Shown: positions 1 through 5,609 of the stretch, piece by piece
Numbering within the stretch: the stretch's first letter is position 1
Layout of the letters: each line of letters begins with the position of its first letter
Assembly: GCA_003070825.1 (NCBI GenBank)
Contig: QBLP01000091.1
Location: 1-10,930 of the forward strand
DNA: 10,930 nt
From: Halanaerobium sp.
Lineage (GTDB): Bacteria; Bacillota; Halanaerobiia; Halanaerobiales; Halanaerobiaceae
Reading direction: 5' to 3'
The notes under the pieces: model-generated
What the model saw: only the letters and a program-made list of their open reading frames with translations
Database searches by the model: none
Told to the model about the DNA's origin: nothing
Made by a program: the position numbers and the translations under genes

Positions 1-330
1 TCCTAATCCCAATTATAAGGAGTTTTTCTAATTTAAGCAAGTATTTTCGCTAAAAATCGAACTTGACTTTTCTTAAATATTTTTATGCAATGCTAGTGAG
101 TTAATTGGACTAAAGAAATGATTATTTATCTTTTTAATAGTTAGAAAATTATAACATACATTTTTTAATTTTAATTACATTAAAAAAAGGAAATGATAAA
201 CAACTAAAGAATTATATAAATATAAATGATTCTTTCTAATTTGACCCTGATAGAGTTAAATAATGGTCTCTTAAAACTGCATTATTTTAATTCAGTTAAA
301 GTTTTAATACTTTTTGAAAGGGTGATCTAA
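1..330. other. A/T-rich intergenic leader, no gene seen
   Basis: I find no credible coding sequence in this stretch; the only ATG-started frames are a few codons long. It holds one plausible promoter at 63-91. It also has an A/T-only inverted repeat, TTTTTTAAT at 161-169 with ATTAAAAAA at 179-187, which is weak as an RNA hairpin and may be compositional. The Shine-Dalgarno site of the first gene (GAAAGGGTGAT, 316-326) closes the region. If the promoter at 63 is real, the first operon has an mRNA leader of more than 200 nt with no recognised riboswitch. Confidence 0.6.
63..91 (+). promoter_or_regulatory. Putative sigma-A promoter for the macro-domain operon
   Basis: TTGACT (63-68) and TGCAAT (86-91) are separated by 17 nt. 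The -35 box is near consensus and the -10 box matches TATAAT at four of six positions. It is the best-spaced pair upstream of the first operon. Weaker A/T-rich -10-like boxes occur around 150 and 215, so the start point is uncertain. Confidence 0.4.
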
Positions 331-867
331 ATGGACTTTCAAATTGACGGAATTAGACTGGAGCTGATTCAGGGAGATATAGCAGCCCAAAAGGATATTA
401 AGGCTGTGGTTAATGCGGCAAATGCTGAGCTTAAAACTGGTGGCGGAGTTGCCGGAGCAATCCACAGGGCCGCCGGGCCCGAACTCGAAAAAGCCTGTCG
501 TCCCCTGGCACCAATTAAACCCGGTGAGGCGGTGATTACTAAAGCCTTTAAACTGCCCAATCAATATGTAATCCACACCCTGGGACCTGTTTGCGGCAAA
601 GATCAGCCCGAGGCAGCCCTTTTAGAAAAAAGCTATCAAAATTCTTTAAAACTGGCAGAAGAATATGGGATTAAAAGCATTGCCTTCCCGGCGATTTCGA
701 CCGGAGCCTTCGGTTACCCAATTAAGGAGGCAGCAGAAATAAGCCTGCTTGCAGTAAATAAATTAACTTCTGATTTAGAAAGTGTTAAAAAAATTAGATT
801 TGTTCTCTACAGCAGCAGTGATCTTGAAGTTTATCAAAATCAGGCTCAAAAAATTTTTCAAAAATAA
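331..867 (+). CDS. Macro-domain protein, probable O-acetyl-ADP-ribose deacetylase / ADP-ribosyl hydrolase
   Basis: This 178-residue protein is a single macro domain, a fold that binds ADP-ribose. Bacterial stand-alone members commonly deacetylate O-acetyl-ADP-ribose or remove ADP-ribose from proteins. Visible hallmarks are the GDI at residues 15-17, the NAAN segment at 28-31, the glycine-rich GGGV loop at 37-40 followed by AGAIHRAAG, and the phosphate-binding STGAFGYP loop at 123-130. The length is normal for the family, and no signal peptide or membrane segment is seen, so it should be cytoplasmic. The ATG start is supported by GAAAGGGTGAT 4 nt upstream. It is the first of three same-strand genes; the next starts 49 nt after its stop. 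No ADP-ribosyltransferase or sirtuin is visible nearby, so the substrate is unknown. The domain call is secure; the specific activity is inferred. Confidence 0.93.
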   Translation: MDFQIDGIRLELIQGDIAAQKDIKAVVNAANAELKTGGGVAGAIHRAAGPELEKACRPLAPIKPGEAVITKAFKLPNQYVIHTLGPVCGKDQPEAALLEKSYQNSLKLAEEYGIKSIAFPAISTGAFGYPIKEAAEISLLAVNKLTSDLESVKKIRFVLYSSSDLEVYQNQAQKIFQK

Positions 868-916
868 CTAAGCTTTTGCTGAAGAGCAGTCTGCACCAAT
901 CGAGAAGGAGGAAGCT

Positions 917-1387
917 ATGCTGAATATAAATATACCAGGATGTAAAAATTTAAAAGTAGAAAAAATTGTTTTTGATCTTAATGGAACTTTGGCCTGTGAT
1001 GGAGAATTAATTGCCGGGGTAAAAGAGGGTATTAATCGGCTGGCTGAGGAATTTGAGCTCTATGTTTTAACTGCTGATACACTCGGGAATGCGGAAAATC
1101 TGCTTAAAGATTTAAATGTCGAGCTGGTAATTATTGAAGGTAATGACGGCAGTAAATTTAAGGCTGATTTTGTAGAAAAACTTGGCAGAAAGCGGGTAAT
1201 TGCAGTCGGAAACGGAAATAATGATGCCCAGATGCTGAAAAATGCTGAGCTTGGGATTGCTGTTATTGGACCGGAGGGAACTGCCCGCGGTGCGCTGATG
1301 GGAGCAGAATTAATCAGCCGAGAAATTAATGATGTTTTTGATTTAATTTCGAATCCAGAGCGCATCAGGGCAACTTTGAGAAAATAA
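917..1387 (+). CDS. Small HAD-family protein, soluble P-type-ATPase-like
   Basis: This 156-residue protein consists of a minimal HAD (haloacid dehalogenase) core without a cap domain. Motif I is FDLNGTL with the predicted nucleophile Asp20. The residue two positions later is Asn22 rather than the Asp found in classical HAD phosphatases. Motif II is the LTADT segment (Thr52), Lys84 or a nearby lysine is the likely motif III residue, and motif IV is the GNGNNDAQML segment near 98-107. This combination resembles the stand-alone 'soluble P-type ATPase' group rather than a sugar-phosphate phosphatase. There is no membrane segment. A strong GAAGGAGG site at 903-910 sets the ATG start. The gene sits between the macro-domain and cyclase-like genes with short gaps of 49 and 31 nt, consistent with one transcript. 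The substrate is unknown, and a phosphatase or phosphotransferase role is only inferred. Confidence 0.85.
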   Translation: MLNINIPGCKNLKVEKIVFDLNGTLACDGELIAGVKEGINRLAEEFELYVLTADTLGNAENLLKDLNVELVIIEGNDGSKFKADFVEKLGRKRVIAVGNGNNDAQMLKNAELGIAVIGPEGTARGALMGAELISREINDVFDLISNPERIRATLRK

Positions 1388-1418
1388 TTTTATTTGAGGT
1401 TTTAAAAGGAGGTGCATT

Positions 1419-2036
1419 GTGTCAAAGCTAATAGATTTAAGTTATGAAATTTACAATGGGATGCCTGTTTATCCGGGAGATATTGAAGTTGAGCTGGTCA
1501 ATGACAAAAAAATTGCACGTGATGGCTACTGCAATCATAATTTAAAGATTGGGATGCACACCGGGACTCATCTTGATTTGCCGGCCCACATGCTGGAAGA
1601 TGTCCGCAATGCTGCTGATATTAACCTTAACTCTATTTCCGGTCGGGCTAAATTAATCTATGCAGTGGGAAAAGAAGTTATTGCTTTTAAGGAAAGATAT
1701 AAGTCTGAGATCGAAAAAAATGACATTGTTATTATTTACACCGGTATGGCAGAAGAGTACGGCAGCAAAAAATATTACAGCAAGCATCCTGTAATTTCGG
1801 AAGAATTTGCCGATTTTTTAATTGAAAAAGAAATCAAAGTGCTGGGATTTGATATGCCTTCACCTGATTACAGTCCTTTTAAAATTCATCAAAAACTATT
1901 TGAAAATGATATTTTTATTTTAGAAAATCTCTGCAATTTAGAAAAGCTGCTGGGCTTAAGTTCATTTAAGATTTTGGTATTTCCACTTAAAGTCAGAGCT
2001 GAAGCGGCTCCCTGCCGAGTGGCAGCCGAAATTTGA
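1419..2036 (+). CDS. Cyclase-family metal-dependent hydrolase (kynurenine formamidase-like)
   Basis: This 205-residue protein belongs to the cyclase / kynurenine formamidase-like family, cytoplasmic metal-dependent amidases or lactonases. The signature H-x-G-T-H-x-D-x-P-x-H appears as HTGTHLDLPAH at residues 47-57, giving the predicted metal ligands His47, His51 and Asp53 with His57 close by. The N-terminal LIDLSYEIYNGMPVYPGD segment is typical of the family, and the length is normal. The start is GTG, supported by the near-perfect site AAAGGAGGTG at 1405-1414, 4 nt upstream. It is the last gene of the three-gene operon. No tryptophan-degradation genes are present, so formylkynurenine should not be assumed as substrate. 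The -35 box of the next promoter begins 1 nt after its stop codon. Confidence 0.9.
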   Translation: MSKLIDLSYEIYNGMPVYPGDIEVELVNDKKIARDGYCNHNLKIGMHTGTHLDLPAHMLEDVRNAADINLNSISGRAKLIYAVGKEVIAFKERYKSEIEKNDIVIIYTGMAEEYGSKKYYSKHPVISEEFADFLIEKEIKVLGFDMPSPDYSPFKIHQKLFENDIFILENLCNLEKLLGLSSFKILVFPLKVRAEAAPCRVAAEI

Positions 2037-2037
2037 T

Positions 2038-2066
2038 TTGACAGGTATCATACAATCTGCTAAACT
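2038..2066 (+). promoter_or_regulatory. Promoter P1 driving the riboswitch leader
   Basis: TTGACA (2038-2043), a perfect -35 consensus, and TAAACT (2061-2066) are separated by exactly 17 nt. Transcription should start near 2073, about 25 nt before the riboswitch aptamer. No terminator is seen between the cyclase gene and this promoter, so readthrough from the upstream operon could also enter the leader. Confidence 0.75.
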
Positions 2067-2095
2067 AATAAGCGTAGTTTTAAAAATTTAAATAT

Positions 2096-2175
2096 CTAGA
2101 TTATATGACTGGCGGATAAATATGGGTTTAACCATAGGGGAATATAATCTTTAGTAAATCGCCCGCCTGGATATT
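2096..2175 (+). ncRNA. ZTP riboswitch aptamer (pfl motif)
   Basis: The sequence carries the three conserved blocks of the ZTP/ZMP-sensing pfl motif in the right order: GACTGGCGG (2107-2115), GGGGA (2137-2141), and CCGCCTGG (2163-2170). P1 is formed by AGATTATAT (2098-2106) with ATATAATCT (2142-2150), a perfect 9-bp match. P2 is formed by TATGG (2121-2125) with CCATA (2132-2136). The pseudoknot is GGCGG (2111-2115) with CCGCC (2163-2167). ZTP (AICAR triphosphate) and ZMP build up when 10-formyl-tetrahydrofolate is scarce. The class usually switches genes on, and pyruvate formate-lyase, encoded downstream, is one of its known targets. The blocks and pairings are seen directly; ligand and direction come from knowledge of the class. 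Confidence 0.93.
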
Positions 2176-2209
2176 GAGTAAATTCTTTATCCGGGGGGCG
2201 ATTTTTTTG
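2156..2209 (+). terminator. Intrinsic terminator forming the riboswitch expression platform
   Basis: The 5' arm (2158-2173, beginning ATCGCCC) pairs with the 3' arm (2188-2202, ending GGGGGGCGAT) to give about 15 pairs with one bulged G at 2165 and one G-T wobble. A run of seven T residues follows (2202-2208). The 5' arm contains the CCGCC strand (2163-2167) that the ligand-bound aptamer uses for its pseudoknot. Aptamer and terminator therefore exclude each other: ligand binding should permit readthrough, and absence of ligand should terminate the RNA at about 135 nt. Confidence 0.9.
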
Positions 2210-2241
2210 TTTAACTGCAGATTTTAGTCTTTAAGCAAGCT

Positions 2242-2261
2242 ATTGTAATCTAATTTACAAT
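2242..2261. promoter_or_regulatory. Palindromic operator candidate upstream of the second lyase promoter
   Basis: ATTGTAA (2242-2248) and TTACAAT (2255-2261) form a perfect 7-bp inverted repeat around a 6-nt spacer. The inner 18 bp, starting TTGT and ending ACAA, match the Rex redox-repressor consensus TTGTTAA-N4-TTAACAA at 11 of its 14 fixed positions. The TGTAA-N6-TTACA layout also resembles a CRP/FNR-family site. Its centre lies about 83 bp before the start point predicted for the promoter at 2300. Which regulator binds, if any, cannot be decided from the sequence. Confidence 0.4.
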
Positions 2262-2299
2262 TAGAGCCGAATAACAAAACATAGTAAAGCACTCAAGAT

Positions 2300-2328
2300 T
2301 TGACGATGGTAATTTTTTCTGCTAGTAT
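2300..2328 (+). promoter_or_regulatory. Promoter P2 immediately upstream of the lyase gene
   Basis: TTGACG (2300-2305) and TAGTAT (2323-2328) are separated by 17 nt. Each box has one or two mismatches to the sigma-A consensus. Transcription would begin near 2335, downstream of the riboswitch terminator, so messages from here would not be subject to ZTP control. Confidence 0.6.
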
Positions 2329-2343
2329 AGAAGATGAAATTCA

Positions 2344-2407
2344 GCTTAAAAGATTAAATATAATTTAATAATGACTATACAGATGCTTACTCACAAATCT
2401 TTTAAGC
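2344..2407. repeat. 12-bp perfect inverted repeat in the lyase leader
   Basis: GCTTAAAAGATT (2344-2355) is exactly complementary to AATCTTTTAAGC (2396-2407), with 40 nt between the arms. In RNA this gives a long-looped hairpin beginning about 10 nt after the predicted P2 start and ending 25 nt before the ribosome-binding site. It could stabilise the leader, influence translation, or be two half-sites for a DNA-binding protein. No T-run follows, so it is not a terminator. Confidence 0.5.
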
Positions 2408-2446
2408 AGCCAATAAGATTATAAGACTAAAAGAGGAGGATTTTTA

Positions 2447-4634
2447 ATGGAGTTTGATACTTTAAAATTAACAGGTCAGAGATGGGAAGAGGAGATTGAT
2501 GTAAGAGATTTTGTTCAGCAAAATTATACTCCCTATACCGGTGGGGCTGATTTCTTAGCAGGTCCAACCAAAAGAACTGAAGATCTCTGGCGGCAGAGTT
2601 CCGAACTTTTAAAAAAAGAAAGAGAAAATGATGGTGTACTTGCCATTGATACAGAAACAGTTGCAGATATCAACGCCTATGATGCCGGTTATATTGACCG
2701 GGAGCAGGAAATAATAGTTGGACTGCAGACTGATCAACCTTTAAAGAGAACCTTAAATACCTATGGAGGAATCAGAATGGCCCGTCAGGCAGCAGAAGCC
2801 TACGGCGAAAAAGTTGATCCCGAAATAGATGAGATTTTTACTAAATATAGAAAAACCCACAACGATGGAGTCTATGATGCCTACACTCCAGAAATTAGAG
2901 AAATCAGACGCTCGGGTGTAATTACCGGCCTACCTGATGCTTACGGACGCGGCAGAATTATTGGTGATTACAGAAGAGTAGCACTTTATGGTGTGGATAG
3001 ACTAATTGAAGCTAAAAGAGAAGACAAGGCCAATTTAAAGAGCCCGATGACAGAAGAGACAATTCGCCTCAGAGAAGAGGTCAGTGATCAGATAAAAGCC
3101 CTTAAAAAATTAAAGGGGCTCGGAGAAACTTATGGCTGTGACCTTTCACGTCCAGCAAAAAATGCAGAAGAGGCAGTTCAGTGGACCTATCTTGCCTATC
3201 TGGCTGCAATTCAGGAAAATAACGGAGCAGCAATGTCCTTTGGCCGGGTGGCAGAATTCTTTGATATCTATTTTGAAAGAGACTTAGAAGCAGGACTGCT
3301 GAGTGAAAAAGAAGCTCAGGAAATTATCGATGATTTTGTAATCAAACTGAGGTTGGCCCGCCAGCTGAGAACTCCAGCCTACAACGAGCTCTTCAGTGGA
3401 GATCCACTCTGGGTAACAATTGTACTCGGTGGAATCGGAATTGACACCAGACCTCTGGTAACCAAAACCAGCTATAGAATTTTAAATACCTTGTATAACC
3501 TCGGCCCGGCTCCGGAGCCCAACCTGACTGTTCTCTGGTCAGAAAAACTGCCGGAAAGCTTTAAAAACTACTGCACCAAGGTTTCTAAAGATACAAGCTC
3601 CCTGCAGTATGAAAATGACGATTTGATGCGCCGCAACTTTTCTGATGATTATGGAATCGCCTGCTGTGTATCTGCAATGACTCCGGGTAAGGATATTCAG
3701 TATTTTGGTGCCCGCTGCAACCTGCCTAAAACCTTACTTTATTCTCTAAATGGAGGTAAGGATGAGAAAATAGGTGCCCAGGTGGGGCCCGAATTTAAGC
3801 CCTATGAGGGAGATGTTTTAGAATACGACCAGGTGATGGAAAATTTTGATCGCTTCCTTGACTGGTTGAGTGAAAAATATGTAGATGCTTTAAATATTAT
3901 TCACTTTATGCATGATAAATATGCCTATGAGGCAGTTCAGATGGCTCTACATGATACGAAAGTGCAACGGATTATGGGCTTTGGCGTAGCAGGACTTTCT
4001 ATTATTGCCGACTCCTTAAGTGCTATTAAATATGCCGAAGTTAGACCGATTAGAAATGAAGAAGGAATGATCATTGATTTTGAAATTGAGGGAGACTTCC
4101 CTAAATACGGTAATGATGATGACCGGGTTGATGAGCTGGCAGTAGAAGTACCGGGATGCAGTTCATTCCATGTCAGTTCTGACTATTACCTCAAATGTAG
4201 TTTACGGTAAAAAGACAGGAGCGACTCCGGATGGCAGAGAAGCAGGAGAAGCCTTTGCTCCAGGAGCCAATCCCATGCACGGCAGAGATACTTCAGGTGC
4301 ATTAGCCTCTCTTAATTCTGTGGCTAAAATACCTTATGAGTACTGCCAGGATGGTATTTCCAATACCTTCTCCATTGTGCCGAAAGCATTAGGTAAATCT
4401 GAGTCAGCACAGGTTAATAACCTGACTTCAATTCTGGACGGCTACTTTGGTCAGGGAGCACACCACCTAAATGTCAATGTACTAAAGCGGGAAACCCTGC
4501 TTGATGCAGTGGAACATCCGGAAGAATATCCGCAACTGACAATCAGAGTTTCCGGTTATGCGGTTAACTTTATTAAGCTGACTCCAGAACAGCAGCAGGA
4601 AGTAATTGCGAGAACTTTCCATAAAAGTATTTAA
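2447..4634 (+). pseudogene. pflB: Pyruvate formate-lyase (formate C-acetyltransferase), frame broken by a deletion of about 41 nt
   Basis: Pyruvate formate-lyase is a cytoplasmic glycyl-radical enzyme that converts pyruvate and CoA to acetyl-CoA and formate. The first frame (2447-4210) carries the N-terminal and central barrel regions, including the adjacent catalytic cysteines Cys406-Cys407 in ACCVS, and matches the family through GNDDDRVDELAVE (ending at residue 567). It then runs into 20 unrelated residues and a stop. The homologous protein resumes in another frame at 4149 with YRDAVHS, then MSVLTITSNVVYGKKTG, and runs to 4634, including the glycyl-radical loop RVSGYAV with the radical Gly codon at 4554-4556. 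By my recollection of the E. coli protein, about 14 residues (the LVERFMKK region) are missing. One base remains between the frames, so the deletion is about 41 nt. The restored protein would be about 742 residues, near normal size. A 154-residue C-terminal ORF starts with ATG at 4170 but has no clear ribosome-binding site. Both parts look otherwise well conserved, so the break is recent or an assembly artefact. Confidence 0.88.
4142..4151 (+). other. Frameshift/deletion junction in the lyase gene
   Basis: Here GTA GAA (Val-Glu, first frame) is followed by a single G and then TAC (Tyr, second frame). In intact homologues these two points are about 14 codons apart. No slippery heptamer lies here, and programmed frameshifting could not restore the missing residues. 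This argues for a deletion rather than recoding or a single-base error. Confidence 0.75.
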
Positions 4635-4650
4635 TTGTGCAGTAATTCAC

Positions 4651-4690
4651 TTGAACCAGGTCCAAAATATTGATTTTGGACCTGGTTCAA
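4651..4690 (+). repeat. 18-bp perfect hairpin between lyase and activase genes
   Basis: TTGAACCAGGTCCAAAAT (4651-4668) is exactly complementary to ATTTTGGACCTGGTTCAA (4673-4690), with a 4-nt ATTG loop. It begins 16 nt after the lyase stop. No T-run follows; instead AAATAAAC is repeated twice in tandem (4689-4704), then AAAAGGAGG and the activase ATG. It is therefore unlikely to be a strong terminator on either strand. It most likely protects the upstream message from 3' exonucleases or marks a processing point that sets different amounts of lyase and activase. Confidence 0.85.
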
Positions 4691-4718
4691 ATAAACAAAT
4701 AAACAAAAGGAGGTTACA

Positions 4719-5447
4719 ATGGCTGAAGGATATATACATTCAACTGAAAGTATGGGCACTGTTGATGGACCGGGAATCCGCTTTGTTGTTTTTACTCAGG
4801 GCTGTCCCCTGCGCTGTCAGTACTGCCACAATCCCGACACCTGGAAGTTAAAAGAAGGGAAAAAGGTTTCTACTGACTCCCTGCTGGAGAAGATTGTTAA
4901 AATCAAACCCTATATCGAGCGCTCAGGTGGTGGTCTCACAATTTCCGGGGGTGAGCCGACAATGCAGCCGGAATTCACTCTTGATCTCTTAAAAAAGGCA
5001 AAAGCTGAAGGACTGCATACAGCCCTTGATACTTCTGGTTTTGTGGAGCCCGAAAAGTTTAAAAAATTTCTGCCCTATCTGGATCTGGTACTGCTGGATA
5101 TCAAAACAATGGATGATCTGATCCACCAGGATCTAACCGGGGTCAGCAACCAAAAGACGCTTAAGTTGGTCGAGCTGCTGGAAAAAGAAAAACAGCCCTA
5201 CTGGGTCAGACAGGTTATAGTTCCTGGAATTACTGATGATCTGGAGAAGATGAGGCAGTTTGCAGAATATCTCAAACCCAAAAAATACTTAGAAAAAATT
5301 GAGCTGCTGCCCTACCACGAGTTAGGAAAACACAAGTGGGAAAACTTAGGCCTGGAATATAAACTTGCAGCTGTCAAGCCACCTTCGGAAAAGAAAATGG
5401 CAGAACTAAATGCGGTTTTTAAAAATTATAAAATTAATATAGCCTGA
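4719..5447 (+). CDS. pflA: Pyruvate formate-lyase activating enzyme (radical SAM)
   Basis: This 242-residue protein is the radical-SAM activase that uses a [4Fe-4S] cluster and S-adenosylmethionine to place the radical on the glycine of pyruvate formate-lyase. The cluster motif C-x3-C-x2-C is at Cys29, Cys33 and Cys36, within GCPLRCQYCHNPDTW. The N-terminal STESMGTVDGPGIR segment and the SAM-binding GGE at 77-79 (SGGEP) are typical of the glycyl-radical activase family. The length is normal, and the protein appears intact. The ATG start is fixed by AAAAGGAGG at 4705-4713, 5 nt upstream. It follows the lyase gene by 84 nt, a gap filled mostly by an 18-bp hairpin, and is followed by a terminator, so it ends the operon. 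Its adjacency to a lyase carrying RVSGYAV supports the lyase activase over other glycyl-radical activases. The intact activase beside a broken lyase is odd. Confidence 0.95.
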   Translation: MAEGYIHSTESMGTVDGPGIRFVVFTQGCPLRCQYCHNPDTWKLKEGKKVSTDSLLEKIVKIKPYIERSGGGLTISGGEPTMQPEFTLDLLKKAKAEGLHTALDTSGFVEPEKFKKFLPYLDLVLLDIKTMDDLIHQDLTGVSNQKTLKLVELLEKEKQPYWVRQVIVPGITDDLEKMRQFAEYLKPKKYLEKIELLPYHELGKHKWENLGLEYKLAAVKPPSEKKMAELNAVFKNYKINIA

Positions 5448-5488
5448 GCTGGCTGAAACCAGATTTAAGCAGGTTTTTATTAATAATT

Positions 5489-5527
5489 CCCGTTTGAGAT
5501 TATTCTCAAGCGGGCTTTTCTGTTTTT
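5489..5527 (+). terminator. Intrinsic terminator after the activase gene
   Basis: CCCGTTTGAGA (5489-5499) pairs with TCTCAAGCGGG (5504-5514), 11 bp with one G-T wobble and a 4-nt loop. It is followed by CTTTTCTGTTTTTA. It starts 42 nt after the activase stop and separates the lyase locus from the amylase promoter. Confidence 0.85.
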
Positions 5528-5540
5528 ATGTCGAAATTTA

Positions 5541-5549
5541 TGTTATAAT
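5541..5549 (+). promoter_or_regulatory. Extended -10 promoter for the amylase-recQ operon
   Basis: TGTTATAAT gives a perfect TATAAT (5544-5549) with the extended TG dinucleotide at 5541-5542. No good -35 box is seen at 16-18 nt; upstream T-rich sequence belongs to the terminator tail. Extended -10 promoters can work without a strong -35. Transcription should start near 5556. Confidence 0.65.
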
Positions 5550-5554
5550 TATCT

Positions 5555-5570
5555 AACAATAAATATTGTT
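5555..5570. promoter_or_regulatory. Palindromic operator candidate at the amylase start point
   Basis: AACAATAAATATTGTT is a perfect 16-bp palindrome apart from its centre (AACAATA, AA, TATTGTT). It overlaps the predicted transcription start and lies 6 nt after the -10 box, where a bound repressor would block transcription. I do not recognise the regulator, and the A/T-rich setting leaves chance as an alternative. Confidence 0.4.
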
Positions 5571-5609
5571 TATTAAAATAAAGTTAATTAAACTAGGAGC
5601 TAAGGAAAT

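Larger units (their letters stand above)
2210..2446 (+). other. Extended lyase leader between riboswitch terminator and start codon
   Basis: This 237-nt non-coding stretch separates the riboswitch terminator from the lyase start, much longer than needed if the switch were the only control. It holds an 18-bp palindrome (2243-2260), a well-formed promoter (2300-2328), a 12-bp inverted repeat (2344-2407), and the strong ribosome-binding site AGAGGAGGA (2432-2440), 6 nt before the ATG. I found no credible small ORF: one 20-codon ATG frame from 2306 has no ribosome-binding site. Confidence 0.6.

Noticed and set aside
161..187. TTTTTTAAT / ATTAAAAAA inverted repeat in the first leader
   Set aside because: It is pure A/T in an A/T-rich region, so chance is likely and the RNA stem would be unstable.
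241..269. TTGACC at 241 as the -35 box of a second promoter for the first operon
   Set aside because: The hexamer at 17 nt spacing (TGGTCT) is a poor -10, and better A/T-rich hexamers are at the wrong distance.
304..576. Minus-strand open frame opposite the macro-domain gene
   Set aside because: It lies antisense to a gene with clear family motifs, shows no recognisable domain, and has no convincing ribosome-binding site.
2306..2368. A 20-codon ATG frame in the lyase leader
   Set aside because: No Shine-Dalgarno site precedes it, the predicted P2 transcript would start inside it, and the peptide has no distinctive composition.
4170..4210. Programmed ribosomal frameshift joining the two lyase frames
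   Set aside because: No slippery heptamer is seen at the junction, and a simple shift would still omit about 14 conserved residues, so a deletion explains it better.
4651..4690. Reading the intercistronic hairpin as an ordinary intrinsic terminator
   Set aside because: The stem is followed by an A-rich tandem repeat rather than a T-run on the plus strand, and there is no suitable T-run on the minus strand. The activase downstream would also need a promoter that I do not see.
4606..4851. 81-residue frame across the lyase end and activase start
   Set aside because: It is an out-of-frame shadow spanning the intergenic hairpin and overlapping the activase, with no family features.
5451..5480. 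AAACC / GGTTT hairpin just after the activase stop
   Set aside because: Only five pairs around an 11-nt loop; the stronger 11-bp terminator at 5489-5514 explains termination.
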